From: Vermamoeba vermiformis
Taxonomy: Eukaryota > Tubulinea > Echinamoebida
Length of the DNA: 63,332 nt
NCBI GenBank assembly: GCA_045837725.1
Contig: JBEWZL010000286.1
Location: forward strand, 1-63,332
Direction of reading: 5' to 3'
Below the pieces are notes generated by a model. The model made no database searches and was not told the DNA's origin. It saw nothing but the letters and a program-made list of their open reading frames with translations. Position 1 is the first letter of the stretch. Each line of letters opens with the position of its first letter. A program made the translations under genes and the position numbers. Shown here piece by piece: positions 46,700 through 60,673 of the stretch.

Positions 46700-47491
46700 A
46701 TGGATTACTACGAAAACACTATGCCGAAGAACCCGTTGCCCGTTCCTTACGCGCACAAGAGATTCGTTTACGCTGAGAATGAAGATGATGACATAATTCA
46801 CGGCAGTAATTCGAGGAAAAAGAGGAAAATAATGGTAGAAGAGGATCCTAATGACAATTTAAGGACTTTTTATCAAGAGATCCGAGAGAAAGAAAAGGAA
46901 AAGAAAAATACAGAAAATAAAATTAATTCAGAAAATGCTGAGAACAGCACGGATACCAAGAAAAACAACGTAGATAATGAAGATGATAAGAGTCGATCAG
47001 ACAGTGAATTATCCAACAAACAATTTTTTTGTGAGAGATGCAACGATCACTTTTCTGATAGTAAAGACGATCATATTAAGTCACCAACGCATTTATTCAA
47101 CTTACAATACGAACCAACAGTTCATTTTGATATTCCACAGCATAACAAAGGCTACAAAATAATGCGCGAGAAATTGAACTGGGATGGCGAAAAAGGACTT
47201 GGCAAAGAACAACAAGGGCGATTATTTCCTATACCTACTGTATTAAAGAAAGATAGGCTTGGTTTAGGCAATCCTAACGAGGATAAACCGAGAATTACGC
47301 ATTCAGATCCGGCTAAAGTCAACGCGCCGATCAAGAGTCGAAAATACCAAAAGAAAGACGAAGATAAAAAGAATAAACGACGAAGGAAAACACCGGGCCA
47401 AAGAAAAAGAGAAGCAGCTGAACAAAAACGCGCTGCTAAGAGCATTCATTATGCCGTGTACAGCGATCTGGATTTGTCAAAATATTTGTAA
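46700..47491 (+). CDS. G-patch protein, GPANK1-like
   Basis: A single exon encodes 263 residues. The N-terminus is hydrophilic and Lys/Glu/Asn-rich. A C2H2-like zinc finger follows (FFCERCNDHFSDS, then HIKSPTHLFNL). The G-patch follows it: NKGYKIMREKLNWDGEKGLG, then GRLFPIPTVLKKDRLGLG. The order zinc finger then G-patch with the IPTVLK motif matches the C-terminal half of GPANK1, but the ankyrin repeats of the animal protein are missing. G-patches recruit and activate DEAH RNA helicases. The C-terminus is strongly basic (KNKRRRKTPGQRKREAAEQK), as expected for a nuclear protein. It diverges from the carboxypeptidase gene with 125 bp between starts. Confidence 0.82.
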   Translation: MDYYENTMPKNPLPVPYAHKRFVYAENEDDDIIHGSNSRKKRKIMVEEDPNDNLRTFYQEIREKEKEKKNTENKINSENAENSTDTKKNNVDNEDDKSRSDSELSNKQFFCERCNDHFSDSKDDHIKSPTHLFNLQYEPTVHFDIPQHNKGYKIMREKLNWDGEKGLGKEQQGRLFPIPTVLKKDRLGLGNPNEDKPRITHSDPAKVNAPIKSRKYQKKDEDKKNKRRRKTPGQRKREAAEQKRAAKSIHYAVYSDLDLSKYL

Positions 47492-47598
47492 ATAACCTCG
47501 CGAGTATTAGCAATTGTATTATAGTAAATAGTATTGACCTAGTATATGTTAATATATTAGGTCGTTTGAATCTAAATTATATTGTTTTTGGATGAATT

Positions 47599-49364
47599 TT
47601 ATTTTGACAGGATGGATCTGAGTTGCGTTGTTACATTATCCAAAAAAAGAATTGTATTATTAATAGTAGCCTTATAATTATCATCACTAGGGATATTTGA
47701 TGACAACATCTTTCTCAGTTTGGGCAAGATCCAACGTGCGTAGTTTTTAGCGAGGTGATTGTTGCTTCGTCCGTATTCATCCTACCAATAATTAATTTCC
47801 ATTTATAGTAATAAGTTATTTCTTGGAAGTTAAACTTACAGTTTTAGTGTTCATAATGCTGCTCTGAACAAATCCTATTTCATGTTGTAATGTACCCTCA
47901 GATGCATCGTCTAGACAAGGAAAATCAAAAATTAGGTATTAATAACGACATAAACAATATCTATATACATACTCCTAGTCATATCAATCGTGAAAACGTC
48001 GGTTGATTGCTGCTCAAGTTTGATCTGAATCCACTTCGAAAACAAAAATCTTCTGTACATCCTGTTTCATTATATAAATGTTAATTAATACTACCACGCA
48101 ATAATAATATTATAAGTACCATAAGGACTCGTGGCCAGCATGGCTAAGAATATAATCATGGTTGTCTTCAAGTTCGCGGATCCAAATCGGTTGCATATGC
48201 AGTTTGATCTTTTTATCGCTATTATTATCATTCTTATTGTCGTTGGTATTATCTTCTATATGCTGATTCTTCTCGTATTCTAAAAACAACTTCAAAATTT
48301 CTTCGCGATGGTGCCACGCACTGTAATCTGACAGCATTGTTTTATTCCATTGTTGAATCCATTTATAATCTTCTAGGTGCTATAAACATATTTGTAATCA
48401 ATATTATGTAGCAGGACGTTGGCTAGCGAAATAGTTCATGGAATTGGATTTAGGCGATCGAAATTCAAAGTCGCAAAGAAGGCAATAAATATGCATATAA
48501 TCTTACCGCTTTAATATCGGCATGCTGCAGACACCATAGGCGATGGCTCCAAGCATAATAATTGCGCACACGTGTTTTTGCAATTGTCGCGCACAACTCA
48601 AACTCTTTACTGCAGTCTTCTGTACTTAATATACGTGACTTCCATAGTCTTTCTAACACCCATCGACTACGGAATAATTAATATGGTACCTTTAAAGGCT
48701 TTTATCGAGATCTATTACCGGTGAGCCCAAGTTTCAGTGCTTTTTTTGTGCTTTGTAAGCATTAACGAGGAAAATAGCACTTCTTCATCAAGTGCAATAT
48801 GGTTTTGCAGTATTAATTGTTTTCTGCGAATTATTAGCGGTTGAAAAGCGAATGTAGCTGAAAAAATCTTTACCTTTGATTCCACGCAGTATAGTTATCT
48901 CCATTAACAATCAATAGGCTTCGCAAAATTTTCTTAAATATATTTACATTATTTACATCTATAAATCGATTAGTTTAGCTAATCAGCAATCAGTAAAATC
49001 TTACCGATCTGTTCTCCTCCGTTTTTTTGTTTATAATTTTGGTATTTTTCGTTAGCAACACGAGCGATACGAGGCAGTATCATATAGCTAATTCCAAGCT
49101 TATGCTCGCAGAGAAAAAAATATTGATTGAACGGAGCCTCGATCTGATTTTGATTTTCAAGCCCGCTTTGCTGTATTGAAACTAAGAAACCGATCTCATC
49201 ACTGAAATATTCGTATTAGTCAATAAGATAACTCCGGATAATGATTCGTCGCCGTAACAACTAACTTACATTTGAGAATCGGTGACATCTAGAATTTCAT
49301 TTAACTTTTCATAAAGCTCCTCGCCTGAAATATCAGTATGAGGGCTTGTCGATGTGTTGCTCAT
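47599..49364 (-). CDS. PTAR1: PTAR1-like protein prenyltransferase alpha subunit
   Basis: About eight exons run from ATG at 49364 to TAA at 47599-47601. Prenyltransferase alpha repeats are visible: STETWAHRRWVLERLWKSRI, NYYAWSHRLWCLQHADI, SDYSAWHHREEILKLFLEY and LSHAGHESLWYLR. The Ser/Trp/His-Arg spacing is diagnostic. PTAR1 is the alpha-like subunit of geranylgeranyltransferase type III, which pairs with a Rab-GGTase beta subunit and modifies proteins such as the SNARE Ykt6. An acidic Asn/Asp-rich insertion (NTNDNKNDNNSDKK) lies between two repeats. The N-terminal exon (MSNTSTSPHTDISGEELY) precedes the first helical block. The call is PTAR1 rather than FNTA or RABGGTA because of the GHESLW motif; this subfamily choice is less certain than the family. 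Confidence 0.8.
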
Positions 49365-49767
49365 TATTATACAATAATTAAATCGACGGTTAAAGTTACC
49401 AATTGGAAATTCGCGATTTTTTGGTGAGTTACGTTTGAAATTTGAATTAATAATGTTCCCAAATCAAATCTTATTCATTGTTTCAGTCTTAAAGTCGTTC
49501 TTACGGCGGATTTAAAATATCGGAGCGGATGTCTCGTGAAAACACGTCACGCGAAGTTTAAAACAATTCCTAAATTGTCGGGGTCGTTCTCAAAATCGAC
49601 GGCTAGCATGACTGTTCCTTCCTAATATGTACATTAGGCCCGCTCCGAGAGGAAGCGACATCACGTGAGCCGCTCTCCGGGGAGGCACGAAAAAGGGAAA
49701 TATTTCTTGTCGTTGATTTTCATTACGCTCAATTCCGCAATTATCCTACCACACAAGCCAAGTAACA
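49365..49767. promoter_or_regulatory. Divergent promoter spacer, PTAR1 / GTP cyclohydrolase I
   Basis: This 403-bp gap separates divergent starts. It contains TCACGTGAGC near 49662 (an E-box, CACGTG) and CACGTCACG near 49544. The region near 49640-49690 is unusually GC-rich for an intergenic stretch. Regulator unknown. Confidence 0.4.
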
Positions 49768-51029
49768 ATGACTCAACCTCAAGCTGCCGTGCCTGAAATT
49801 AAGGTCAAGGTCGAAGCTGGTGACTTTGAAGAACACATCTTCGAAACCAAGGGCAACGTCGAGACTCATATGCGTTATGCCGACACGAAGCACATCAAGG
49901 AAGTTAGAGAACAGAATAAGGAGCGCTTGGTCGAGTCTTGCACCTCTGTGATCGAGTGTTTGGGAGAAGATCTTAACCGGTATGAAAATCATTTCGGAGT
50001 TTTTAATTTAGATTTTTACACCTTTAATATGCGTTCTAAATCAGTACGGTGGCTTTTTAAACGAGAAAGTTTTACTCCGGGAGTTATTACGCTGAAGAAC
50101 GTTCTGGATCTGTAATTTGCTCACGAAAATTTCGGAACACTCAATTTTTAGCTTTAATTAAATCATTTAATATTATGATTAATATAATCGATAACATTCT
50201 CGAAATTCACCTGTTCATTAACGCATCTCGGTTAGTTCGGTGAAGTTTCTAATTTATCCTTTCTTCTTAGTGAAGGCTTGCAAAAGACTCCGGAACGAAT
50301 GGCAAAGGCATTGCAATTTTTTACTTCAGGTTACGAGAAAAATCTTGATGGTAAGAATTCTAGAACCTGCTTCGATCTCGCGATCTTCCATTGCGAAACT
50401 TAAACTCATTCAAGTTTAAATTACGATTTTGCATCAATAATATTGCATATTTTTTGATACTGTTGTTATTTGAATCACACTAACGCGTGGCGATTTTTTC
50501 TAGATGTGGTGAACGGAGCGGTGTTTTCAATTGATTCGGACGATATGGTGATTATCCGCGACATTGATATCTTCTCCATGTGCGAGCACCACTTGGTTCC
50601 GTTCCATGGTAAACTTCACGTTGGATACATTCCTAATGGTAAAGTGCTGGGCCTCAGCAAAGTAGCTCGTATTGCCGAGATCTTCTCTCGCCGATTACAA
50701 GTCCAGGAGCGATTAACTCGACAAATTGCCGAGGCTATTGTTCAAGCAGTCAATCCTGCTGGTTGTGGTGTTATTATCGAGTGCAGGTAAGGATGAAGTT
50801 TTGAACAAGAAGATCTTGTTTTTTCATTCAAAATTCGCCTTATTATTTCTTGATTGAACATCTTTAATTAATATTACTACTTAATAGTCATATGTGCATG
50901 GTTATGCGTGGAGTAGAAAAGACGAGCGCGAATACTGTCACCAGTGCAATGGCTGGCAGTTTTAGAGATGACCAAAAGACTCGCCGAGAGTTCTTGAGCT
51001 TGGTTGCTAAGGGCACTTTGTACAAATAA
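49768..51029 (+). CDS. GCH1: GTP cyclohydrolase I
   Basis: Five exons (49768-49979, 50271-50350, 50504-50786, 50888-51029, all in phase; four coding joins) give 238 residues, the usual length. The enzyme converts GTP to 7,8-dihydroneopterin triphosphate, the first step to tetrahydrobiopterin or folate. Diagnostic parts are [20 protein letters not shown], the zinc-binding [46 protein letters not shown] and the second zinc Cys in [11 protein letters not shown]. All zinc ligands and the catalytic His are kept. The first 45 residues vary in the family and here are acidic and lysine-rich. The intron after CLGEDLNR is 291 nt long. Confidence 0.96.
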
Positions 51030-51371
51030 TGGTATGTCGCGCTTATTTCTCCTGGCGGCAGTTGTTGATCAGATCTTTTGTGGTTGATCAACTTTGCCAA
51101 TTTTGATATTAGCAGCGGCTGAAACAAGTTTGTAATAGATTGTACATAATAACGCATTAAATTAATTTTCTTATTTATTACAATGTTTGTCAACTTGCGC
51201 ACGCGTAGCGAACTTTCGGATGTAGATCTCTTTAGTGACGCGAACTTTTGGCCTGGTAAAGCCTTACAACGATAGTGGTCTTCATACCATTACATAAGTC
51301 TCATGCCAGCTCGGGGTTCTCGAAGCGCAGTTCAATTTAATTTACATTTTAAAAAGTAGTGGTTAACAGGC

Positions 51372-54300
51372 ATGGCGCAATCAAAATCTACTTGGGACCC
51401 AATGAGTGCTGCACAAAATTGTGAAGGCGAAATAACAGGCTGGTTAGGCACTAGTCGCAAAGACTTCAAAGCGGCAACTGAATTTTTAAATAAATTAGCT
51501 GCGGGCCTTAACGATGAAGCGAAAGCAAATACAAAAGGTACGTAATATTAAAATATTTCTAAATTCTAACCCAAGTTATCTTAGTTGGGTTCTCCTTGCC
51601 AGATTCAACTTTTGGCGCCTTATCACTCCTTGAATTAGCAATAATTCATAATAGAGTGGATTTCTTTGATGCAATTGCCAAGTTTAAACAAAGAATCGAG
51701 TTATACAATGTATACGACTAGTAAGGACAAACGAAAATTATCGGATCTGGATTCTAACCAGCAAGCAGTTCATTGGAGTACCTAAGCGTATTGCATAACT
51801 TCAATAATGGCAATTTCGAAGAAATATTATCTAAGATTGAGGAAAGCGTTGCGAAGAAAGCAACCAGAAAGAAAGCCAAATCCGCTTATCCAAGCCTCTG
51901 CAGCAGGTCACATTGAGGTGCGTCAACGTCAATATACTTATTATTAATATAAAATAGGTCTTCAAGTATTTTCACAAAACAAAACCTGGTAGCCTCAATG
52001 AGCTAGCGGATCCAGATCCACAATGCTACGCTGACCAAAGGACAGTGCTTGAGACAGCGGCGCTGCACAATCAAATAGAGGTGTGTCGGTACATATTGAG
52101 CTTGAAGGACTTCAAGGTAAGATCATTACGAAAGCAGTTTCAGCATCTAAATCAGTCTTCTCACAGCTGGTCTCTCACCAATCACCACTCGGCAATACGT
52201 TGCACATCGCAGCACGATTGGGTCACGCGGGAGTGGTGCAAGCGTTTCTCGACTACCAGGACTACTCCAAACCACTCCTCGAGTCAGCGGATCCGTCTGG
52301 CTTCACTGCACTCGGTTTAGCAGTGTTGAACGGACACATAGAGGTCGTAGAACTGCTGCTCAAACACAACGCGAGCGTTCACACGTAAGGCCAAGTGAAT
52401 TGATATTGAAAGAACATGTGCTAATTGAATTTATGACAGTGTACAGGACATTGAGGATAAACAAACACTATTACAGGTGGCACTGTCGAAGTACGTCCAT
52501 CTTAATTAGATTTTGCCTTATGGTGCTAACGTTATATCACAGGCCAGCACAGCTTCGTGAGGAGTTGAACGCAATAGAGAATTCACAGCCAGGAAGCATT
52601 GTTCTGATGTTAGTAGAGCACGGCGCTAGTCAAGAAGGCTTAAACAAAGAGCAACTCGACATCGTCAACGTATTGATAAAAAGAACGAAGGTCACAGTCT
52701 ATCAAGGTACGTGAAACTTGTGAATAGAAATTAGTATTAATTGTAATGCATTACACGTAGGTACTCTTCCTGCCGAGCAATCAGCGAGTATACCCGGAGA
52801 GATATGGAGCGGTATTATTGACAAAATCGATCACCATTATCTCAGCGCACTGTCAACGGTGTCAAAGCTCTTCTCCGAAATTGTAGACCGACCAACGTGG
52901 AGCAATTTGCATTTAGTTATTACAAAGGACTGGCTCAAGAAGCATGATAACAAAGTATTTACTGAGTTTTCTCACAAATTGAAGCACGTTGTGTCGTTGA
53001 AGATCGATTGCGATCGGTACGTGACGGAAGACACATTTGTGCTCGATCAAATGTTTGCAGATATCTCGAAACATTGCCTTAATTTACAAGAACTCGATCT
53101 CTCACGCTATCGAGGGCTAGTTACGATATCGTTCATGAACGAGCTCTACAGAAATTGCAAAAAGTTGAAGAGCCTCAAGGTCGACACAGTGGTACATGAA
53201 CACATCTCGGAGGAAAGAGAAAAAGTCGAACGAAACGGGAAAGAAGAAGACATGCTCACGGGCTTTGACAAGACCTTTAATTCCATCTCGACGTCCCTGC
53301 AAAGTCTAGAGATAGCCATCAGTTTGGGGAGTCACAAAGTCGGCTCATCGCCGGAGATTGTGCGCGAAGTACTCCTACAAAGCCCTCAACTGACCAAGTT
53401 GCGATTGATCAACATTGATAATCAAGCCGAAGATTTCGTTCCCAACTTGCTCCGCACCGTCATCCTGCCACTATTTGACACGCATACCAGGCTCAAAGTG
53501 TTGGGGCTGGCTGGGGCTTGGGGCACTGATAGACTGTCCAAGATCGAATGGGAGACGTTGTATACCAAATTTGGCACGTTAGAAGAATTCGAGATATTTG
53601 ATTTGCAGTCGAAGGTCTATTTCGACTTCGATTCAGAGGACAGCGACGATGAGGACCACGTCAACAACAAAGCAGACACATTGAACTATGTAGCCAAGTA
53701 CTGCATCAATCTTCAGTCATTGTCGTTGGGTGCTTCATGCAAGCGATCGAACGAAGATAATTTCCCGCTCACTACCCTGCAACACTTGAAAAAGTTTTAC
53801 ATGGTTTTCCTCGATGAGACCTGGGTTGATGGTACGTAATGACCGTATTGTGTCATATTTACATAATAACATTGTGCGTAGGCGCGAAAATCATCAAGAA
53901 CATGTCCGCAGCTTGCCCCAAACTGGAAGAAATTCAGTTGATAGCTATGAAAGGCCCTGCTAAGGCATGTAACTTTGAAAGGATCAAATTTGGTCCAGCA
54001 CTGCGAGAGTTTCACTGTAAGTCACCGAGAGACTCGTCCTGGATAATCTTATCACTGTTGCAGACTTGCCCCGACTGAATTCTGTGGCACCATTCGTTCA
54101 GGCCAGCAACACACTGAAGACGTTAATTATTGGCACGGTACGAAATCACACAGTGAATGAATGCATTTTGTCTGATATGATTTGTTAGATATCCATGAAC
54201 GACTTTAATGTGTTGATTGATAATTGCAGTTTGCTCGTTGACTTGTCCGTTAAAATTGGTAAGTAACTAGAGTGGTACAATATAATTAGCTCATTCCTTG

Positions 54301-54753
54301 TTAGGCGGAGAAGATGCGGTAAATTTTGGCAAAATATTATTAAAATTGCCTAATTTGGCACACTTGAATTTGCGAGGTGTTTACAACGACAGTTCGTTCA
54401 GGTACGATGCAAAAATAATTGAATTTTGCTTGCTTAATCGATCTTTCATTAGAACACCGGCTGTCGGACTTAATTTGAAGAGACTTATTTTTGACTCGAA
54501 ACAGCAGTACATGTCAGACTTGCCTTTGTTCTATCTCAGCGAAGCATGTCCCAATTTGGAAGAGCTTACATACGAATTCGGAGTTAGCTACGGTACGTGA
54601 AAATACTTAAATTTCATCGGTACTAATACGTACTCAGACCTTGCTTATTTGCTCGAAAGACGCTTGCCCAGATTACGAGAGTTGTCAACCGAGAGAAACG
54701 AGACTAAAATTTTGCAACTGGCTAATAGAAAACGAATGGTGAAGATTAAATAG
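51372..54753 (+). CDS. Ankyrin / F-box / leucine-rich repeat protein
   Basis: About fourteen exons. The N-terminal third has ankyrin repeats: GALSLLELAIIHNRVDFFDA, NPLIQASAAGHIEVFKYF, TVLETAALHNQIEVCRYI, GNTLHIAARLGHAGVVQAFL and FTALGLAVLNGHIEVVELLL. An F-box-like segment follows (SIPGEIWSGIIDKID, then LSALSTVSKLFSEIVDRPTW). A long leucine-rich solenoid completes it (LNLQELDLSRYRGLVTIS, CINLQSLSLGASCK and others), ending LANRKRMVKIK. Such an order suggests an SCF adaptor with two protein-binding modules. Near 51870-51885 the ankyrin frame shifts by one base relative to the preceding exon (SLEYLSVLHNFNNGNFEEIL). This may be a real indel, an unusual splice or an assembly error. If real, a second start at the ATG near 51806 would give a shorter protein. 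Confidence 0.72.
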
Positions 54754-54818
54754 AAAGACGAGTAAATAAACGGAACACTATTCTTAGTTATAACTAATTC
54801 TAAATATCTTTATATAAT

Positions 54819-57626
<2,808 letters not shown>

Positions 57627-58366
57627 TTCTAAAACGAGATTAGCAACGTTGTGTCTTGATCCGTTCTTTAGGGGTTATTAATAGCACGTGCTTATGTTCG
57701 AGAAAAGAGCTGTGGTCCTCGTAGCACTATTTATAACTAGGCTGATAAAGTTCGCGAAGGTTCTCCCCGAGCAGAAGATCAAAAAAAGATTTTTATCGAA
57801 TGTTCTGCAGCTAAATTAGGACCACCATTAACACCACAAAAATAGCACGATGATGCGGCGCATATTTATTTTTTACGGAGTTGTAACGGTTTTGGCCCTC
57901 ATAATAAGTTGAAAATAGTTCGTTAACCAAAGTAATTACCTAAACAATGCAGGATATCTTCACCAAGATGCCACAACATTAATATGATAAACCAGCCTCT
58001 ATAGTACGTTTAACGCTGTGCATTGTGCACTCGCTTGGCGCCAAAATCAAAATTAATCAAGTTAATTAACGAAAATTTATTTAGGCCTAATGTTGTATTA
58101 TTGAGGTCCATATATTCCTTTTCGTAGGGCCTGCAGGCCAACGAGGCTCTGGTTGACTCCGAACCTCCTAGCCAAACCGTTCAAAAACGTTTGAGATCAA
58201 GTTTGTTCGCACGCAGACGAAACAAAGCTCGTAATGGGAGGTACTAATGTACCATTAGACGTTGTCGCAGTTTCTCCCCGCCACCACGGGTAATTGCCTA
58301 ATATGGAAGTAGGAAAGTTAGCTCAAACAAATTTTTTTGTTTTTGTTTTATAATACAACGTTACAA
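57627..58366. other. Divergent spacer between beta-amylase and protease 1
   Basis: No coding frame is supported in about 740 bp. A short GC-rich stretch with GGGCCTGCAGGCC, a near-perfect palindrome, lies at about 58128. The promoters of both flanking genes are expected here. Confidence 0.45.
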
Positions 58367-59744
58367 ATGAATACTTATTTACGGGTATTCGCCTTTTTAT
58401 CGTTAGTTACTTTTAGCTTCGCCTTCGGTGTAGGAAAGTGCGGTACAGAGAGACCGACCCCAGTTGAAGGCCTTGGTACTTCCGACAAAAGCATTCCAGC
58501 CTGTGGTAAACATGAGTGCGACGATCCTGCTGTTAGGTAAATTATATTAAATTAATTTAGGATAATTTTCTGATTTTGATCCCGTTGCAGAAATACGTAC
58601 CTAGTTGGACCGGATACTCCTGTGACGACTATCAACCTTAATGTAATCTACTTTGGCAACTTATCTGGAACAGCTAAGACTCAGTATGATGCCCAGGTAT
58701 TTTACTTTATTTGGCGTTAATTAACTCCGATCTGACGGTTATTTTTTAAAGATGGCCTTTTTCAAGCAAGAATACAAGAAATTCTTCAAAATCGAGTGGA
58801 ATATCAATGTTACTGTCGTCACAGACCGTTATCAAGCCGTAGATACCGCCGACAAGAGTACTCTTAATTCCATCGCCGCCGAATTCTACCTGCCCGGTTT
58901 TATGACCCTGATCTGGACTACGTTTGATCCCAACACCGACAATCTTCTCGGATTTGCTTATTCTCCTCAAGCAGTCGACGTTGACACCGAGCCTCAGATG
59001 TTCTACTGCATGATGGATATTGCCGGTGCCTTGACCCCGACAGGCACGACGGTCCTCCACGAAATCGGTCATATGTTCGGTAAGAATCGTTATAATAGAG
59101 ACACTTTTGTTAGGGATGTTACAGCGTAAATCCAACGGTATTTCTAAGTATTACTCTTGTGTTGTAGGATTGTACCATCCGTTCATCGAACTCTCCCAAC
59201 GCGCGAAATGTGACAGCTGTGTTGAGAATATGAACGCTGTCAATAGAGATACCCTCGGCGACTTCTGCAATGATACTTTGCCCGTACCAATGTCCTTTGC
59301 ATGCAACGCGTTGAGTAATAATAGTAAGTCAGAGCCAGCAACGAAAAAATTACCAATTCGTTCGATATTTCAAAGAATATTTAAATCAATAATAATATAT
59401 TATATATTAATCCTTGTTCCATTGCAGATACGGATTGCAACAACAACATGTTCACGGATCTGACGGGCTTGCCGCAGAACAACTACATGGCCTACACACC
59501 TGACAGCTGTCAAAACGAGTTCACCGCACAGCAAGGTGCACGTGCTCGTTGTTACTTGGACAGGGTGTTGAGGTCCTATATTGCTAGCACTTCTGTTGCT
59601 CCAATTGCTTCAACCACTCCTTCGAGCAATGCCCCGCAGAGCAGTGGCAACACGCCAGTCAGAACTCCAAACAAGGTGAGCGGCGGAACTCGTGCTGCTC
59701 AAGCGGTGGCTTCCTTGGCTTTGCTTGGTTTATTAGCACTTTAA
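58367..59744 (+). CDS. Secreted M43-type (pappalysin-like) metalloprotease, copy 1
   Basis: Five exons (58367-58536, 58591-58695, 58752-59080, about 59168-59322, about 59428-59744) encode about 370 residues. A signal peptide (LRVFAFLSLVTFSFAF) is followed by a Cys-rich segment (KCGTERP, CGKHECDDP). The zinc-binding motif LHEIGHMFGLYHPF fits HExxHxxGxxH and the Met-turn is NNYMAYTPDSCQNEF, as in M43 metzincins. Eight or more Cys suggest disulphides and an extracellular site. A Ser/Thr/Pro stalk and a hydrophobic end (AAQAVASLALLGLLAL) suggest a GPI anchor. A close tandem paralogue begins at about 60674. Substrate is unknown. Confidence 0.85.
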
Positions 59745-60673
59745 CCGCTGCCTCGTTAAAGATGCATAACAGAGAATCTTTTATGTGACACCTCACCTAT
59801 TATTAAACAACAAGTCTCGACTTTACAGTGCATTACTTAATGTCTTCGTTGGTGCGATGGAGGAAATTCTAATTAGCTGCGTACATACACCATGCGATGC
59901 GAGTACCGAAAACTCACACGCATTTTTTTGTCACCAATGTTGCAACACAAAAGAACGCTACTTGCGTCATACCATACAGGTATGCTACTGGTACTGCGGC
60001 ATTTATCTTATCTCCACGGAAGTACTAATCTAGATCGGTCAATCTGTAGTAATCTAGTAACTAGAGGCGGATTGACCGATCTAAAAATTAGCAATTATTT
60101 TTTTTAATTATTTAAAATTATGATCGACTTGATAGCAATTAATTTATATTGCAAAAAAGGAATTCGACAAAATATTGGAAAGCAAATATTTCTTGCCCAT
60201 TGTGAAGTCGATCAAAACAAAAATTTTTACCGTGGACCAGCGTTGCATGACACGAGTTTGACGATAAGCACTTACATAGGGCCCTAACAACTGTATGAAT
60301 ACTAGATATATGTCTACCGAAAGCCATCGATTCAGCTGTACCCGCGACATGTGGCTCATTGGCCCGTTGATAAAAGAAGACTACGAAGCAACGTGATTAG
60401 TAGCCGGCTAGAATAACGCAAAAGTTGACTTGACAGAAATAGCGCGACAGAGGTACCAATCAGCACTCGTCGATCAAGCGCAAGCAAAACTTCCCATAGT
60501 GAAGCTAGCTTGACATTGAGTAACTTCGTCAATCTCCGCCCAGGGCTGATTTATTAACGCGGTAACATTGAGATTACCAAAAATAGTGGCTGGGAGAAAA
60601 TATCCTACCGCAGAAAAACGGCCGTTTGCACAATTAATTTACCAACGTTGGACTACAGAACAACAAGCCACAA
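59745..60673. other. Spacer between tandem proteases with a stem-loop
   Basis: No supported gene in about 930 bp. A perfect 14-bp inverted repeat (TAGATCGGTCAATC at 60031-60044 and its complement at 60070-60083) flanks a 25-nt loop. It could form a hairpin in RNA or mark a small insertion. The copy 2 promoter lies in the last part. Confidence 0.5.
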
